Positions 9,508-20,052 are shown, numbered from the stretch's first letter. The stretch is DNA of 64,000 nt from Mucilaginibacter_A sp964251965 (GCA_964251965.1 CAXULQ010000009.1:124001-188000), one strand, 5' to 3'. Translations and numbers: made by a program. The notes: generated by a model not told the origin, from the letters alone.

Positions 9508-12500
9508 TTAACCTTCCTGTTCCGCATTAACATTTCTTTTTAAAGAGTGCATAAATTCGGATGGCGTTTTTCCAAACTCTTTTTTAAATACACGGGAAAA
9601 ATAAGCATGGCTTTGAAGCCCAATCCTAAACGCCACCTCACTAAATGCTACATCTTCATGGGTCATAATCTGTATAGCTTTTTTTAACCGTATAGTTTTA
9701 ATGAAATCTCCGATAGACTGATCTGAAATGCTTTTAATCTTTTGATAAAGCTTGGTACGGCTAATGTATAATTGTTGACATAAAAAATCTACGTCGAGGC
9801 TTGGGTTTTGAATATTGTCTTCAATAATCTTAAGGAGTTTGTTCATAAAATCCTTATCTTTTTCAGAATGTACTAATTCGGTCGCATCGGCAAGGTAATC
9901 CTTTGTATATTTAAGTTTGAGTTTCTCGCCCTGCTGAAATATATTATGAATGGTTAATAACAGCAGGTCAATACTTAACGGTTTTGCAAAATAATAATCG
10001 GCTCCAGATTCCATTCCTTCAAGTTTCGTGTCTAAGGCGTCTTTTGCTGATAATATAATAAATGGGATATGGCTTGTTTCAAATTTTGCCTTTAGCAATT
10101 TGCAAAATTCGATACCATTCATTCCTGGCATCATTACATCACTGATAATTAAATCCGGAATTTTATTTGTGGCCATTATCAAAGCAGATTCACCATTATC
10201 TGCTTCATCAATATAATAAAATTTTTCTAATGATTGTCTTAAAAAGATCCGTAACTCCTGGTTATCATCAACTAATAATATGTATTTGGAAATTTTCTCC
10301 GGCAAGAGCTGCCCTTCTTGTGCTTTATAAGTTATGGGCGATATGATAGAAATATCAGATAGTTCTAATTGCGAAGCGTTGGATTCAATTTCCGGATTCA
10401 TGATTTCAGTAGTGGTGAAATTTTCTTTTCCCCAAGGCAGCGCCACTAAAAATTCCGTCCCTTTATTTCGTTCACTGTAAACTGAAATATTTCCTTTATG
10501 TATTTGAGTAAGGCTTTTTACCAATGCAAGACCGACACCAGACCCTAAATGATTTTTGCCAATTTGGTAGTAACGATTAAATATGCTGCTTATTGAATCT
10601 TTTGAAATACCAATACCCGTATCAGAAATTAAGAAATAAATGTATTTATCTGCGTGGTATTGTTCATTTACCAAATGGAATTCATTACTAAACGATGGTT
10701 TTAAATAATTTTGGTCAAAAAATAACTCCAATGTTACTTGCCCGCCCGCATTGGTATACTTTAAAGCATTGTTTAGCAGGTTAAATAGTATCTTTTCAAG
10801 TATCTGTACGTCAAAGAAGTTTGAAAGTTGTTGTCCGTTTTCTGTTAAGGTATGATCAATTAATTTAAATTCAATATTTTTATTACAGGCAAAATTTTGA
10901 AACTCGAGGTATATGTTTTTACAAAATATATTAATAGCCACTGGTTGGACTTGTAGCTTAATTGCACTATCTGCAACCTTTGTAAAATTCATCAGTTCAT
11001 TGATCAGGTTGATCAGTCTTTTAACATTCCTAAACATTAACTGATAAGAATTATTAAGCACAAAATCTTTATTATCATTTATTAAACCTTCAAGCGGGCC
11101 AAGGATTAGTGTAAGCGGAGTACGAAATTCATGAGAAATGTTAGTGAAAAACTGTAACTGTTGCTGATAAAGCCCCTCGCGTTGCTTGTGCATTTCTTCC
11201 CGCTTTTTTTCGTTAACCTCGCGCACTTCCATTTCTCTTTGAAGACGGTGCCACCTGGCCTGATACAAATAGATCAGCGACAGGCCTGAAATAAACAGTA
11301 AGAAATAAATTACTTTGGCAAGATTAGATTTCCACCATGGAGAGGTAATTGTAATTGCTGTTTCAGCAGTGTTTCTGCTCCATATCCCGTCGTTATTTGT
11401 GGCCTCAACTACAAATCTATAGCTATTATAGTCCAGATTACTATAAGCCGCACTTGGATTTTTTCCGTCGGTATATTTCCAGTCTTTATCATAACCGATC
11501 AATTTATAGCGGTATTTGCATTTTAAAGAATTGGCAAAATGCATAGCAGAGAAAAATATCACAAAATTATTTTGAAGATAACTAAGCTTTAAACTTTTTG
11601 TATAACTAATAGCTTCATTAATAGAATTTTCGGACGAATCTGACTTGCCGTAATGCGGTTTCAGATTATCAACCAAAATATCAGTAAGAACAGGGCGGGC
11701 ATCAATATTATTGGCCGTTATTTGATCAGGATAAAAATAATTCAGTCCGTTTATCCCTCCGAAATACAACCTTCCGCCTGCTCCTTTATACGAAGCGCCT
11801 ACCTTAAAACTATTACCCTGCAGGCCATCATTTTTATCATATTTTATTAACTTTTCTGTTCGCGGGTTAAAACATTCCAGCCCGTTTCCACCTATCCAGA
11901 TGTTGCCTGCGTTATCAATTTCCATACTTTCCACATCATTAAAAATACCATAACTGCCGGTGTAAGATTTGATGCTGTAGGAATTGTCTTTTAACCGCAA
12001 AATAAAACGGTTTAAACCGCCGCCAATAGTCCCAACCCAGTAAGTACTGTCGTTTTGCTTGCAAATTGGGTAAGTATAATTGGAGCTTAAAGAATTGGGT
12101 TTTGAAGATGCTTTATAAAAAAAACTTTGGGTGATGTTTCCCTCTCTGTCAATAATAACTCGCCTTAAACCGTGTGTACTGGAAATAAACAATTGGGGTT
12201 TGGTTTTATCAGCCAGAATAAAATAACCTTCACCATAATACTTTACATGATAATGGTTTAATTGATCCTTCCATATCACACCGAACTTGTCTGTATGGTT
12301 GCCAAACCAGAGATTTCCAAAACAGTCTTTTACAAATGTATCTATTGTGTATGCCGGAAACAGATTATAACCCGGTGGTTTCCATAATTCATTTCTGCCC
12401 GGCTTTAATATCTCAATACCAGCACTGGTTCCTATCCATAAATTATGGTCATTATCAAACGTTAATGAACTTACTCCATCGTTTTTTAATTTTACTGTAG

Positions 12501-13716
12501 AGTTGTAGGTATTGTAGTAAGTAAATTTTTGAGTCTTTAAATTGTATAAGTTTAGCCCGTTTGCGGTAGTGCCGATCCAGAGGTTTTCATCATCTTCTAA
12601 AACCGAACGAATATGGTTGCCTGCCAGTGAATTTGAAATTTCAGAATTCTGCTTAAGCGTATAAAACAGTTTCTGGTTTAAATCACAATAATTAATGCCC
12701 CCGCCAAAAGTGCAAATCCATAAACATTGCGAACGGTCGATAAATACCCTGGCCAAAGAATTTGAATTTAAACCGCCATGCGAACTTTTATTGTTTACGG
12801 TTTGGATAAAATTCAAGTTGCTGTCCAGCCTGAGCAAACTTGAACCAGTATTAATCCAATAGTCTGATTTAGTACTTGATGCAATGCCTTTTATCAGATT
12901 GCCGTCACCACAAGCAAATTGTTTATCAATAACTAAATTTTGATTTGCAGTTGAAGTTTTAGATAACTGCTTTTTATTGATTAAAAAGAGTACTTTTCCT
13001 GCTGCCGTCAACAAATTATTTCGGTTATCAAAATATACCCGAGACAAATTTTGATCGGTTATATTTGATATAGCAACATTTTTGAAATTTCTGTTTTGGT
13101 CTATTGTCCAAAGTCCCTTATTGCTCGATAAATAGAGCAGGCCTTTTTGATTAGATACCATGTCCGAGAACTGAACACCTGGCGGTACTTTTAGCTTTTG
13201 CTCTTCAATAAAATTTCCCTTGATTGAATATAATTTTATTTGGCTCCCTGTAAGCCCGTATAACAAGTTTCCGGCTGGCTTAAATAACTTTCTAAAAGCA
13301 ATGTTTCCGTCTTCTTTGGGATTCTTAAAATCAATGTACTTTTCTAACTTTGAATTGAAGCATTGTAACCCATCCTCAGTCCCAAGCCACACATTCCCGG
13401 TTTCGTCGGGATAAATACATATTATACGATTTTTAAAAGCATTGTTTAACGGGACATTATTATTATAATTTTGTTTAATGGTGTAACCGTCATATCTGTC
13501 TAATCCAAAATAAGTTGCAATCCAAATATATCCTTGTTTATCCTGTGCTATATCATTTGCATCCGTATGCGATAAGCCTTCGTCAACAGTTAGATAGCTG
13601 AATTTGTAAGGGAAAGACTGACAATTGGCAGTACCGCGAGTAATAAAAATAAATAGCGTACTAAGAACCAATTTCTTAAAAAAGAATAATTTTATCGAGC
13701 CATTACCCTGATACAT
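9508..13716 (-). CDS. Hybrid two-component system regulator (HTCS)
   Basis: Single-chain sensor and transcription factor of 1402 residues that controls polysaccharide utilization loci. In order: a signal peptide; a periplasmic sensor of two-component regulator propeller repeats (for example LSHTDANDIAQDKQGYIWIA); a Y_Y_Y domain; a transmembrane helix near residues 800-820; HisKA with phospho-acceptor His862 in SHEFRTPL; HATPase_c (DTGIGI, GSGVGLALV); a receiver with Asp1193 in SDVMMPG; and a C-terminal AraC-type HTH (GLQSHAYFSRVFKKEFGKTP). All expected parts are present. It is divergent from susC, so it probably senses an oligosaccharide made by the local mannanases and activates this locus (inference). 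Confidence 0.95.
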   Translation of the reverse strand: MYQGNGSIKLFFFKKLVLSTLFIFITRGTANCQSFPYKFSYLTVDEGLSHTDANDIAQDKQGYIWIATYFGLDRYDGYTIKQNYNNNVPLNNAFKNRIICIYPDETGNVWLGTEDGLQCFNSKLEKYIDFKNPKEDGNIAFRKLFKPAGNLLYGLTGSQIKLYSIKGNFIEEQKLKVPPGVQFSDMVSNQKGLLYLSSNKGLWTIDQNRNFKNVAISNITDQNLSRVYFDNRNNLLTAAGKVLFLINKKQLSKTSTANQNLVIDKQFACGDGNLIKGIASSTKSDYWINTGSSLLRLDSNLNFIQTVNNKSSHGGLNSNSLARVFIDRSQCLWICTFGGGINYCDLNQKLFYTLKQNSEISNSLAGNHIRSVLEDDENLWIGTTANGLNLYNLKTQKFTYYNTYNSTVKLKNDGVSSLTFDNDHNLWIGTSAGIEILKPGRNELWKPPGYNLFPAYTIDTFVKDCFGNLWFGNHTDKFGVIWKDQLNHYHVKYYGEGYFILADKTKPQLFISSTHGLRRVIIDREGNITQSFFYKASSKPNSLSSNYTYPICKQNDSTYWVGTIGGGLNRFILRLKDNSYSIKSYTGSYGIFNDVESMEIDNAGNIWIGGNGLECFNPRTEKLIKYDKNDGLQGNSFKVGASYKGAGGRLYFGGINGLNYFYPDQITANNIDARPVLTDILVDNLKPHYGKSDSSENSINEAISYTKSLKLSYLQNNFVIFFSAMHFANSLKCKYRYKLIGYDKDWKYTDGKNPSAAYSNLDYNSYRFVVEATNNDGIWSRNTAETAITITSPWWKSNLAKVIYFLLFISGLSLIYLYQARWHRLQREMEVREVNEKKREEMHKQREGLYQQQLQFFTNISHEFRTPLTLILGPLEGLINDNKDFVLNNSYQLMFRNVKRLINLINELMNFTKVADSAIKLQVQPVAINIFCKNIYLEFQNFACNKNIEFKLIDHTLTENGQQLSNFFDVQILEKILFNLLNNALKYTNAGGQVTLELFFDQNYLKPSFSNEFHLVNEQYHADKYIYFLISDTGIGISKDSISSIFNRYYQIGKNHLGSGVGLALVKSLTQIHKGNISVYSERNKGTEFLVALPWGKENFTTTEIMNPEIESNASQLELSDISIISPITYKAQEGQLLPEKISKYILLVDDNQELRIFLRQSLEKFYYIDEADNGESALIMATNKIPDLIISDVMMPGMNGIEFCKLLKAKFETSHIPFIILSAKDALDTKLEGMESGADYYFAKPLSIDLLLLTIHNIFQQGEKLKLKYTKDYLADATELVHSEKDKDFMNKLLKIIEDNIQNPSLDVDFLCQQLYISRTKLYQKIKSISDQSIGDFIKTIRLKKAIQIMTHEDVAFSEVAFRIGLQSHAYFSRVFKKEFGKTPSEFMHSLKRNVNAEQEG

Positions 13717-14270
13717 AGAATTTATTTGTAATTTAGATTAATCCGTAATTGATTTGAAGACAAAGAAACCAAGATTCTGGCAATTCATCAAAAAGGACGA
13801 AAGTATTAAATCTTTGTTAAAAAGCGATTACAATAATGTGTTGTAGAACATTTGTTGTAGGACATTTAATAATGCCTGTAACAAGACAAAAATGATTGTT
13901 GAACAGTGCAAATTATTAATAGCTTAATATATTATATTTGTGCAAGAAATATGTATGATTTTGCAAACTGGCTTTTAGAGTAATAAAGTTTATTTGCAGT
14001 AACCAAGTAATTGCCAATTACAAACCTTCAGTTATATAACTATATCTTATAAAGTGATGTTTATGCTTTTCACCTTTTGCAAACATGTTTCGAGGTCTTC
14101 ACTGGATAATAATCTGTGGTATTGGCTGGCAATTAAAAAGTAATTACAAAATTTCGGTAAGAAGATTATTAATATTAAACAACTATATGATTAAACCAAA
14201 AAACTTAAAACAGAAACTTAAATCGATAACTAAATTACACTATCACTATGCTTAACTCATTTGCACAATT
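13717..14270. promoter_or_regulatory. Divergent control region between HTCS and susC
   Basis: A 554-bp AT-rich gap without a plausible gene. A tandem 13-mer, TTGTAGAACATTT (13841-13853) and TTGTAGGACATTT (13855-13867), has a 14-bp period and could be a regulator site. TATATTTG at 13933-13940 matches the -7 consensus TAnnTTTG on the plus strand, without a clear -33 box. If used, it would give susC a leader of about 320 nt. Confidence 0.4.
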
Positions 14271-17200
14271 ATGAAAAAGACTTTACCTAAAAAAAAACTT
14301 ATCGTTAAAAATCCCGCATTTTATCTGGGGTTTATTATTCTGTTGTTTAGTTTCGGCTTTGCCAGAGGCTCAAACGGCGCATTAGTTAAAACCGTTTATA
14401 CTGAAGGTGAAAATGTAAAGGAAACGGCTGCACCTATAAAAGGTAAAGTTACCGATCTTTTAACCAATGAACCATTGCCTGGGGTTTCTGTAAGGATTAA
14501 AGGAACAAACATCGGGGCAGTAACCGACTTAAACGGAAATTTTACCATAGATGCCCCGGCCAGGTCAACCTTAGTGTTTACTTATGTTGGGTTTGAAGTA
14601 GTTGAGGCACCCGCCGATAGAGGAAACTTAAACATCAAGTTAAAAGCTTCTTCCAGCAACTTAAATGAAGTGGTTGTAGTTGGTTACGGCACGCAGAAAA
14701 AAACTTCGGTAACTTCAGCGGTATCAACGATTAACACGGCAGAAATTGCACAGAAACCTGTAGTTAACTTAACTAATTCGCTCGTTGGCCGCGCTTCTGG
14801 CTTGATTGCAACGCAGGGAAGCGGTGAGCCGGGTTTTGATGGTTCAGGCCTTTTAATCAGGGGCCCCGCTACCAACGGCCGTACTGCCCCATTAACGGTT
14901 GTAGATGGTGTTCCCCGCGATTTTAGCCGGTTGGACCCTAATACAATAGAAACCCTAACCATATTAAAAGATGCGGCCGCAGTTGCGCCTTATGGTGTAG
15001 CCGGTGCAAACGGGGTAATACTGATTACGACCAAAGCTGGGAAATCCGGCAAACCTACTTTAACTTATAATGGTTATTACGGTTTCCAGAACCCTACCCA
15101 GGTGCCAAGGTTTGTTAACTCTTTTGAATATGCTACGCTTCGGAATGAGGCAGCTGTTAATGACTTTAAATATAGGGGCCTACCATTAAACCTTTTTGCT
15201 ACACCCAATGATCTTGCATTATACCAGAACCACCAGGATCCTGACGGCCATGCCGACGGACACCCCTTAGACGATATTATCAAGAAAAACCGCCCTATTC
15301 AATACCACAACCTTTCCCTTTCAGGCGGTACGGATGATATTAAATATTTTGCTTCAATTGGTTATAACCGCCAGGACGGGATGTGGGACCCTACCTATTT
15401 GAATAAATTCAACGGTTCGTTAAGTTTAACTGCAAATGCCACAAAAACAACAACGGTAAACTTAAGGGTAAATAGTTACGAAGAAGACCAGCATTTCCCT
15501 GCCCAGGGGGCCGGTACTATCATCAGCCAGGCGCAAAGGCAAAACCCAACTTACCCTGTTCAATACAGCAATGGAGTTGGCTCGGGTTATATCGGCCAAT
15601 CTTTATATGGCGAAATTTATGACAGTGGTTATGCAATAAACAGAAATACAGACTTGTTCTCACAGTTATCAATTGACCAGAAGCTGCCAATTAAAGGGTT
15701 AAGCATAAAAGGGACAGCAACTTATGAAAGCGGGCCTGATCCTTTAGGGTTTAGTCCAAATCAAACGTCTGTACAACGTACTTACGCTACGCCTATACAT
15801 TTCACAAATCCTGTTGCCCCGGCTGGCGTTGCAAACGGTCCGGGGGTGGTTTATACTTTCCCGATAAGCATACAGGGAAATGCAAAACCTACGTTTTTTG
15901 AAGCCTACAATGAGAATAAAATGTACACTTTTCAGGGCCAGTTAAATTATGCCGGTTCTTTTGGTAAAAGTGATATAACAGGCTTGCTAGTAGCAGAATA
16001 CCGGCAAGTAACCTGGCAAAACTTTGCTGCCCAAAGGGTAAATTATAATTTAAGTATAGATGAATTAGGGTATGGCGGGGCACTTCCCACTGATGCAACT
16101 AATGGCGGCAGTTCCGGCGGACAAAAGCAGCTCGGTTATGTTTACAGGGTAGGTTACTCTTATGATAAAAAATATCTGTTTGAAGCAGCCGGAAGGTATG
16201 ACGGAAGTTATGTGTTTGCACCAGGCAAACGGTTCGGGTTCTTCCCTGCGTTTTCTGCAGGATGGCGCCTGTCTGAAGAAAGTTTTATAAAAGATAATTT
16301 TAAATGGATAGATAACCTGAAGCTACGGGCATCCTATGGACAATCAGGTAATTATCCGAACATCACCAATGTTGCCGGGCAATATCAATACTTAAGCCAA
16401 TTCGGAATTAACGGAACTTCTGCAGTTATTGGTAATAGCGCTACCCAGAGTATCTCTGAAAACCTTCAGGGAAATCCGGGTATTACCTGGGAAAGATCTA
16501 AAAAGACCGATATAGGTTTCGAAGGTAGTTTCTGGAGAGGAGCATTAGGTGTTGAAGCAGACTATTTTTATGAAAAAAGGTCTAATTTCCTGGTTGGTAT
16601 CGGGGCTGTTTTGCCCGCAGAGTATGGTGTTAACACAGGTGCGGTTAACGGGGGTATTTTGTCAAACCACGGGGTTGAATTAACACTCACTACTTTTAAA
16701 AACTTTTCAAGTGATTTACGGTTAGATGTAAAAGGTACCTTTACTTTTGCTAAAAACAAATTACTACAGGTTTTTGAAAATGGTGCCACCTTTAATAACC
16801 CTAACAGGAGACAAACCGGACGCCCATTAAATGAACAATTCGGACTCAAGGCTTTGGGTTACTATAGTGCATCTGACTTCACAGATGGAATAGGTGTTTT
16901 AAAACCAGGTATTCCTATTCCGAATTTTGGCCCTGTCCATCCCGGTGATTTGAAATATGCCGATTTAAGCGGGCCTAACGGTGTACCTGACGGGAAAGTT
17001 GATGCAAACGATATTACCGATATTGGCCACCCTCAAACACCGCAAATTATTTATGGTATCGAACCGCGTTTAACTTATAAAGGCTTTGATTTGGACCTTC
17101 TTGTACAGGGTTCCGGGTTAAGCAGTATCTATCTTAACGGTTACTACGTTCAGCCTTTTGTTGGTTCCGGTTCCGCTACTGAACTGGTTTATCAGAACCA

Positions 17201-17513
17201 TTGGACACCAGATAACCAAAACGCATTGTATCCTGCAATAAGCGGCACACCCTCTCCCAATAATACACAAGGCTCAAGTTGGTTTATAAGAAACGATTCC
17301 TATATCCGTTTAAAAAGTGCTGAATTTGGTTATACTTTTTCAAGTAAAATGCTTGGCCATGTTATACAGTCGTTGAGAATATTTGCTTCCGGGCAAAATA
17401 TATTTTTCATAACCCCTTCAATGAAAGAAACAATTGACCCGGAGAATAGCGGAAGTAACCAGAATTATTACCAGCAACGCGTATTATCGTTTGGACTTAA
17501 TGCAACATTTTAA
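14271..17513 (+). CDS. SusC-like TonB-dependent outer-membrane transporter
   Basis: Outer-membrane barrel of 1080 residues that imports oligosaccharides with a SusD-like lid, powered by TonB. After a hydrophobic export segment, residues of about 60-130 are a carboxypeptidase-regulatory-like domain (GKVTDLLTNEPLPGVSVRIK). A TonB-box-like/linker stretch NEVVVVGYGTQKK follows, then the plug (LVGRASGL, LIRGPAT, VAPYGVAGANGVILITTK) and a long barrel. The size is normal for SusC. The susD-like gene follows after 10 bp, so the two form one operon. It is divergent from the HTCS gene, supporting a single regulated locus. Confidence 0.95.
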   Translation: MKKTLPKKKLIVKNPAFYLGFIILLFSFGFARGSNGALVKTVYTEGENVKETAAPIKGKVTDLLTNEPLPGVSVRIKGTNIGAVTDLNGNFTIDAPARSTLVFTYVGFEVVEAPADRGNLNIKLKASSSNLNEVVVVGYGTQKKTSVTSAVSTINTAEIAQKPVVNLTNSLVGRASGLIATQGSGEPGFDGSGLLIRGPATNGRTAPLTVVDGVPRDFSRLDPNTIETLTILKDAAAVAPYGVAGANGVILITTKAGKSGKPTLTYNGYYGFQNPTQVPRFVNSFEYATLRNEAAVNDFKYRGLPLNLFATPNDLALYQNHQDPDGHADGHPLDDIIKKNRPIQYHNLSLSGGTDDIKYFASIGYNRQDGMWDPTYLNKFNGSLSLTANATKTTTVNLRVNSYEEDQHFPAQGAGTIISQAQRQNPTYPVQYSNGVGSGYIGQSLYGEIYDSGYAINRNTDLFSQLSIDQKLPIKGLSIKGTATYESGPDPLGFSPNQTSVQRTYATPIHFTNPVAPAGVANGPGVVYTFPISIQGNAKPTFFEAYNENKMYTFQGQLNYAGSFGKSDITGLLVAEYRQVTWQNFAAQRVNYNLSIDELGYGGALPTDATNGGSSGGQKQLGYVYRVGYSYDKKYLFEAAGRYDGSYVFAPGKRFGFFPAFSAGWRLSEESFIKDNFKWIDNLKLRASYGQSGNYPNITNVAGQYQYLSQFGINGTSAVIGNSATQSISENLQGNPGITWERSKKTDIGFEGSFWRGALGVEADYFYEKRSNFLVGIGAVLPAEYGVNTGAVNGGILSNHGVELTLTTFKNFSSDLRLDVKGTFTFAKNKLLQVFENGATFNNPNRRQTGRPLNEQFGLKALGYYSASDFTDGIGVLKPGIPIPNFGPVHPGDLKYADLSGPNGVPDGKVDANDITDIGHPQTPQIIYGIEPRLTYKGFDLDLLVQGSGLSSIYLNGYYVQPFVGSGSATELVYQNHWTPDNQNALYPAISGTPSPNNTQGSSWFIRNDSYIRLKSAEFGYTFSSKMLGHVIQSLRIFASGQNIFFITPSMKETIDPENSGSNQNYYQQRVLSFGLNATF

Positions 17514-17523
17514 TAAATAAAAG

Positions 17524-19308
17524 ATGAAATATATAAATTTTAAATACGGAAAAGCTATTGCACTTGCCTTGCTTGTTATCAGCATCGGCTCATGTAAAAA
17601 AGATGACTTTTTAAGCGTACCCCCTAAAGGTGTATTAACGGATGTTTCCAGTTTTAGTTCGCAGAGCAACGCTGATTTGTTTGTCAATGACATTTATAAC
17701 CAGTTACCGGATTTTAATAATATCAACTCAGGGGCACTAACGGATGCATGGACAGACAATAGCAATTCTGGAGCAACAAACCAGGAGGGGCAGGCACTGA
17801 TACGTTCAAATGCACTTAGTGCGGGTAACTTTACCTACGGCCCCTCAAGTGTATTTGCTTGGCAAGACAATGGAGGTACTATAGGCAATTTCTCGAAGAT
17901 CAGGAAGTGTAATGTTTTTCTTCTAAATGCTGATAAAAACAAGGCTATTTACAGTGCTACTTGGTATGCACAAAGGGTAGCGGAAGTAAAGTTTTTGCGT
18001 GCTTTTTACTATACGCAGTTGTTTAAGAATTATGGTGGCCTTCCACTGATTACTGTACCTTTAAATAACCTGGATGGCAGTGATATATTTACAGCAAGGG
18101 CTACTTTTGATCAAACATTGGCTTTTATAGAAGCCGATTGCGATGCAGCAGCAGCAGCACTGCCCCTTACGGTGGGTACAGCAGACCTTGGCAGGGCTAC
18201 AAAAGGAGCAGCTTTGGCATTAAAGGCCGATGCAGAACTCTTTGCCGCAAGCCCCTTCTTTAATACCTCTAACGACCCTGCAAAATGGGCAAAGGCGGCT
18301 GCCACCAACCTGGCTGTAATGAACCTGGGTGTATATAGTTTGTTCACTAAGTCAGCAGGCCCAGGAAGTACAGGCCCTGGACCTTTAGCTATCAATTCAA
18401 CCACAGGTTCCGGTACAACTTCTACCGCTTTTAGGGACCAGTTTCTGGCCGTAAACAACTGGAACCCGGAAACTATTTTTGCAAAGGCGTATGCATTGCC
18501 AAATAAGGGCCACCACAGGGAGGGCTATATGGGCCCTGTTATTGTTCATGGCGGGCAGCAGGCATGGGGAAATATTGCCCCAACACAAAGCCTGGTAGAC
18601 GATTATGAAATGGATAATGGCAAACCGATAACCGATCCGACATCAGGTTATGACCCGCAACATCCTTATTTGCACAGGGAATCAAGATTTGAACAATCCA
18701 TCATTTACGATGGCTCTTACTGGCAGGGAGAGGTTTACACATCAAGAATTGGCGGCAATAACCAAATTGACCTTGGGTCAACAAGCGATATTTCCAATAC
18801 AGGCTATAACGGCCGTAAAACACTGGATGAGTCAATTACAGGTCAGGCAAGTCTTGCTAACCCTGCTCCAGGAGTGTCTAATTACCAGTTTTACCGTTAC
18901 GCCGAAATTTTGCTAAGCTATGCAGAGGCCCAGAATGAAGCCGTAGGTCCAGATCAAAGTGTATATAAAGCAGTTAACTTAGTTAGGGACAGGGTTTTGT
19001 TGCCTCCGCTTCCCGCAGGCTTAAGCCAGGCTGATATGCGCACTAGTATCCGTAGGGAACGCCGCGTAGAATTTACCTTTGAAGACAAACGCTGGTATGA
19101 TATCAGGCGCTGGGACATTACGGTTAAAGGCCCTGCGGTTTTAAATACACCTGAATATGGTATGGTGATAACCGGAACTACAGGTAACTTAAAATATACA
19201 CCAACCATTGTTTTTCAGAACAGATATTCGGAGTATATGAACCTGCTGCCAATTCCGCAGCCTGTTTTAAACCAGAACCCAAAACTTACCCAAAACCCCG
19301 GCTATTAA
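17524..19308 (+). CDS. SusD/RagB-like glycan-binding lipoprotein
   Basis: Surface lipoprotein of 594 residues expected to bind glycan over the SusC pore. The signal peptide ends at the lipobox SIGSCKKDD (Cys at about residue 25). The SusD fold is shown by the helical N-terminal segment VAEVKFLRAFYYTQLFKNYGG, the RRERRVEFTFEDKRWYDIRRW block near the C terminus and the typical ending LPIPQPVLNQNPKLTQNPGY. It lies 10 bp after the susC-like gene and is followed at once by a strong terminator, so the susCD operon appears to end here, before the VCBS gene. Confidence 0.94.
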   Translation: MKYINFKYGKAIALALLVISIGSCKKDDFLSVPPKGVLTDVSSFSSQSNADLFVNDIYNQLPDFNNINSGALTDAWTDNSNSGATNQEGQALIRSNALSAGNFTYGPSSVFAWQDNGGTIGNFSKIRKCNVFLLNADKNKAIYSATWYAQRVAEVKFLRAFYYTQLFKNYGGLPLITVPLNNLDGSDIFTARATFDQTLAFIEADCDAAAAALPLTVGTADLGRATKGAALALKADAELFAASPFFNTSNDPAKWAKAAATNLAVMNLGVYSLFTKSAGPGSTGPGPLAINSTTGSGTTSTAFRDQFLAVNNWNPETIFAKAYALPNKGHHREGYMGPVIVHGGQQAWGNIAPTQSLVDDYEMDNGKPITDPTSGYDPQHPYLHRESRFEQSIIYDGSYWQGEVYTSRIGGNNQIDLGSTSDISNTGYNGRKTLDESITGQASLANPAPGVSNYQFYRYAEILLSYAEAQNEAVGPDQSVYKAVNLVRDRVLLPPLPAGLSQADMRTSIRRERRVEFTFEDKRWYDIRRWDITVKGPAVLNTPEYGMVITGTTGNLKYTPTIVFQNRYSEYMNLLPIPQPVLNQNPKLTQNPGY

Positions 19309-19328
19309 CCCGGTTGGTTTTTTAGTAA

Positions 19329-19368
19329 AATCACACTCCTGTATCTAACGGGAGTGTGATTTTTTTTA
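19329..19368 (+). terminator. Strong intrinsic terminator after susD
   Basis: An 11-bp perfect stem (AATCACACTCC, 19329-19339, with GGAGTGTGATT, 19351-19361), closed further by a T-G pair, has a 9-base loop and runs into eight Ts. It begins about 20 bp after the susD stop. Confidence 0.92.
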
Positions 19369-19421
19369 TAACCTGTTTTTAAATTTGTTCGGCATCCTTA
19401 GGTTTGGCGTAGGTTTATATA

Positions 19422-19509
19422 ATGCTTCTTTTATCACCTGAAAAATGATGGTTTTTCTGATTCGTTTATATTGATGCAAACACCAATTTTTATCCCGTAA
19501 AAGAAGTAC
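19422..19509. repeat. Intergenic inverted-repeat element, copy 5
   Basis: Left end ATGCTTCTTTTA and right end TAAAAGAAGTA, 88 bp apart. Its right outer arm (CCTGTTTAAACTTATTC) runs directly into copy 6 and appears to be shared with that copy's left arm. Confidence 0.8.
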
Positions 19510-19547
19510 TGAACCTGTTTAAACTTATTCTTTTGTATCGTGCAGGA

Positions 19548-20052
19548 TGCTTCTTTTACCTTGCTAAAACCAACGGGTTTAAAACCGTTGTTACAAGATG
19601 TACCGAGGCTATGCCTCTTCGGTTGCGGCTTTCATAGAGCCATAGGCTCGGCCAATATTATAAAAATTGGTTCAGCCCTTTTGCCTAAATAGAATTTTAG
19701 ATAAGCTCAGAATAAAGTTGTTTAAGCTTTCTTTTTATATTAGGGGGTTGATTAATAGATTTTAAAAAAAGGACACACCCCTAACCCCTCTCGAGAGGGG
19801 AAACTTAACGCCTGCCTTTCTAATTAAAAAGGTGAATGGTAGAAAGGAAGGCGGAAAGATGAAAGACAGAAAGGTAGCAAACTTTGCTTCCCCTCTCGAG
19901 AGGGAAAACCTAACGCCTGACTTTCTAACTAAAAAGGTGAACGGCAGAAAAGAAGGTAGAAAGATGAAAGATAGAAAGGTAGCAAACTTTACTTCCCCTC
20001 TCGAGAGGGGTTAGGGGTGTGTCCTTTCGTTTTTATGCCCTAAAAGAAGCAT
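19548..20052. repeat. Inverted-repeat element copy 6, expanded by nested repeats
   Basis: Ends ATGCTTCTTTTA (19548) and TAAAAGAAGCAT (to 20052) match the other copies, and outer arms carrying AAGTTTAAACA flank both sides. The interior is 505 bp long instead of about 90. It contains a block of short hairpins (19571-19660; for example AACGG-GTTTAAA-ACCGTT and CCGAGGC/GCCTC) and then a second repeat system (19769-20027). No gene is apparent inside. Confidence 0.72.
19769..20027. repeat. Tandem 105-bp repeat bounded by inverted repeats
   Basis: The palindrome CCCCTCTCGAGAGGGG occurs at 19785, 19890 (last base changed) and 19995, giving two 105-bp direct repeats. The outer flanks AAAGGACACACCCCTAA (left) and TTAGGGGTGTGTCCTTT (right) are exact inverted repeats. 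A 60-codon open frame across it is just repeat translation and is not called as a gene. Confidence 0.85.

Noticed and set aside
19832..20014. 60-codon frame with the repeated motif GRKEG-KMKDRKVANF
   Set aside because: A direct translation of the 105-bp tandem repeat, with the palindromes inside; there is no sign of coding selection.
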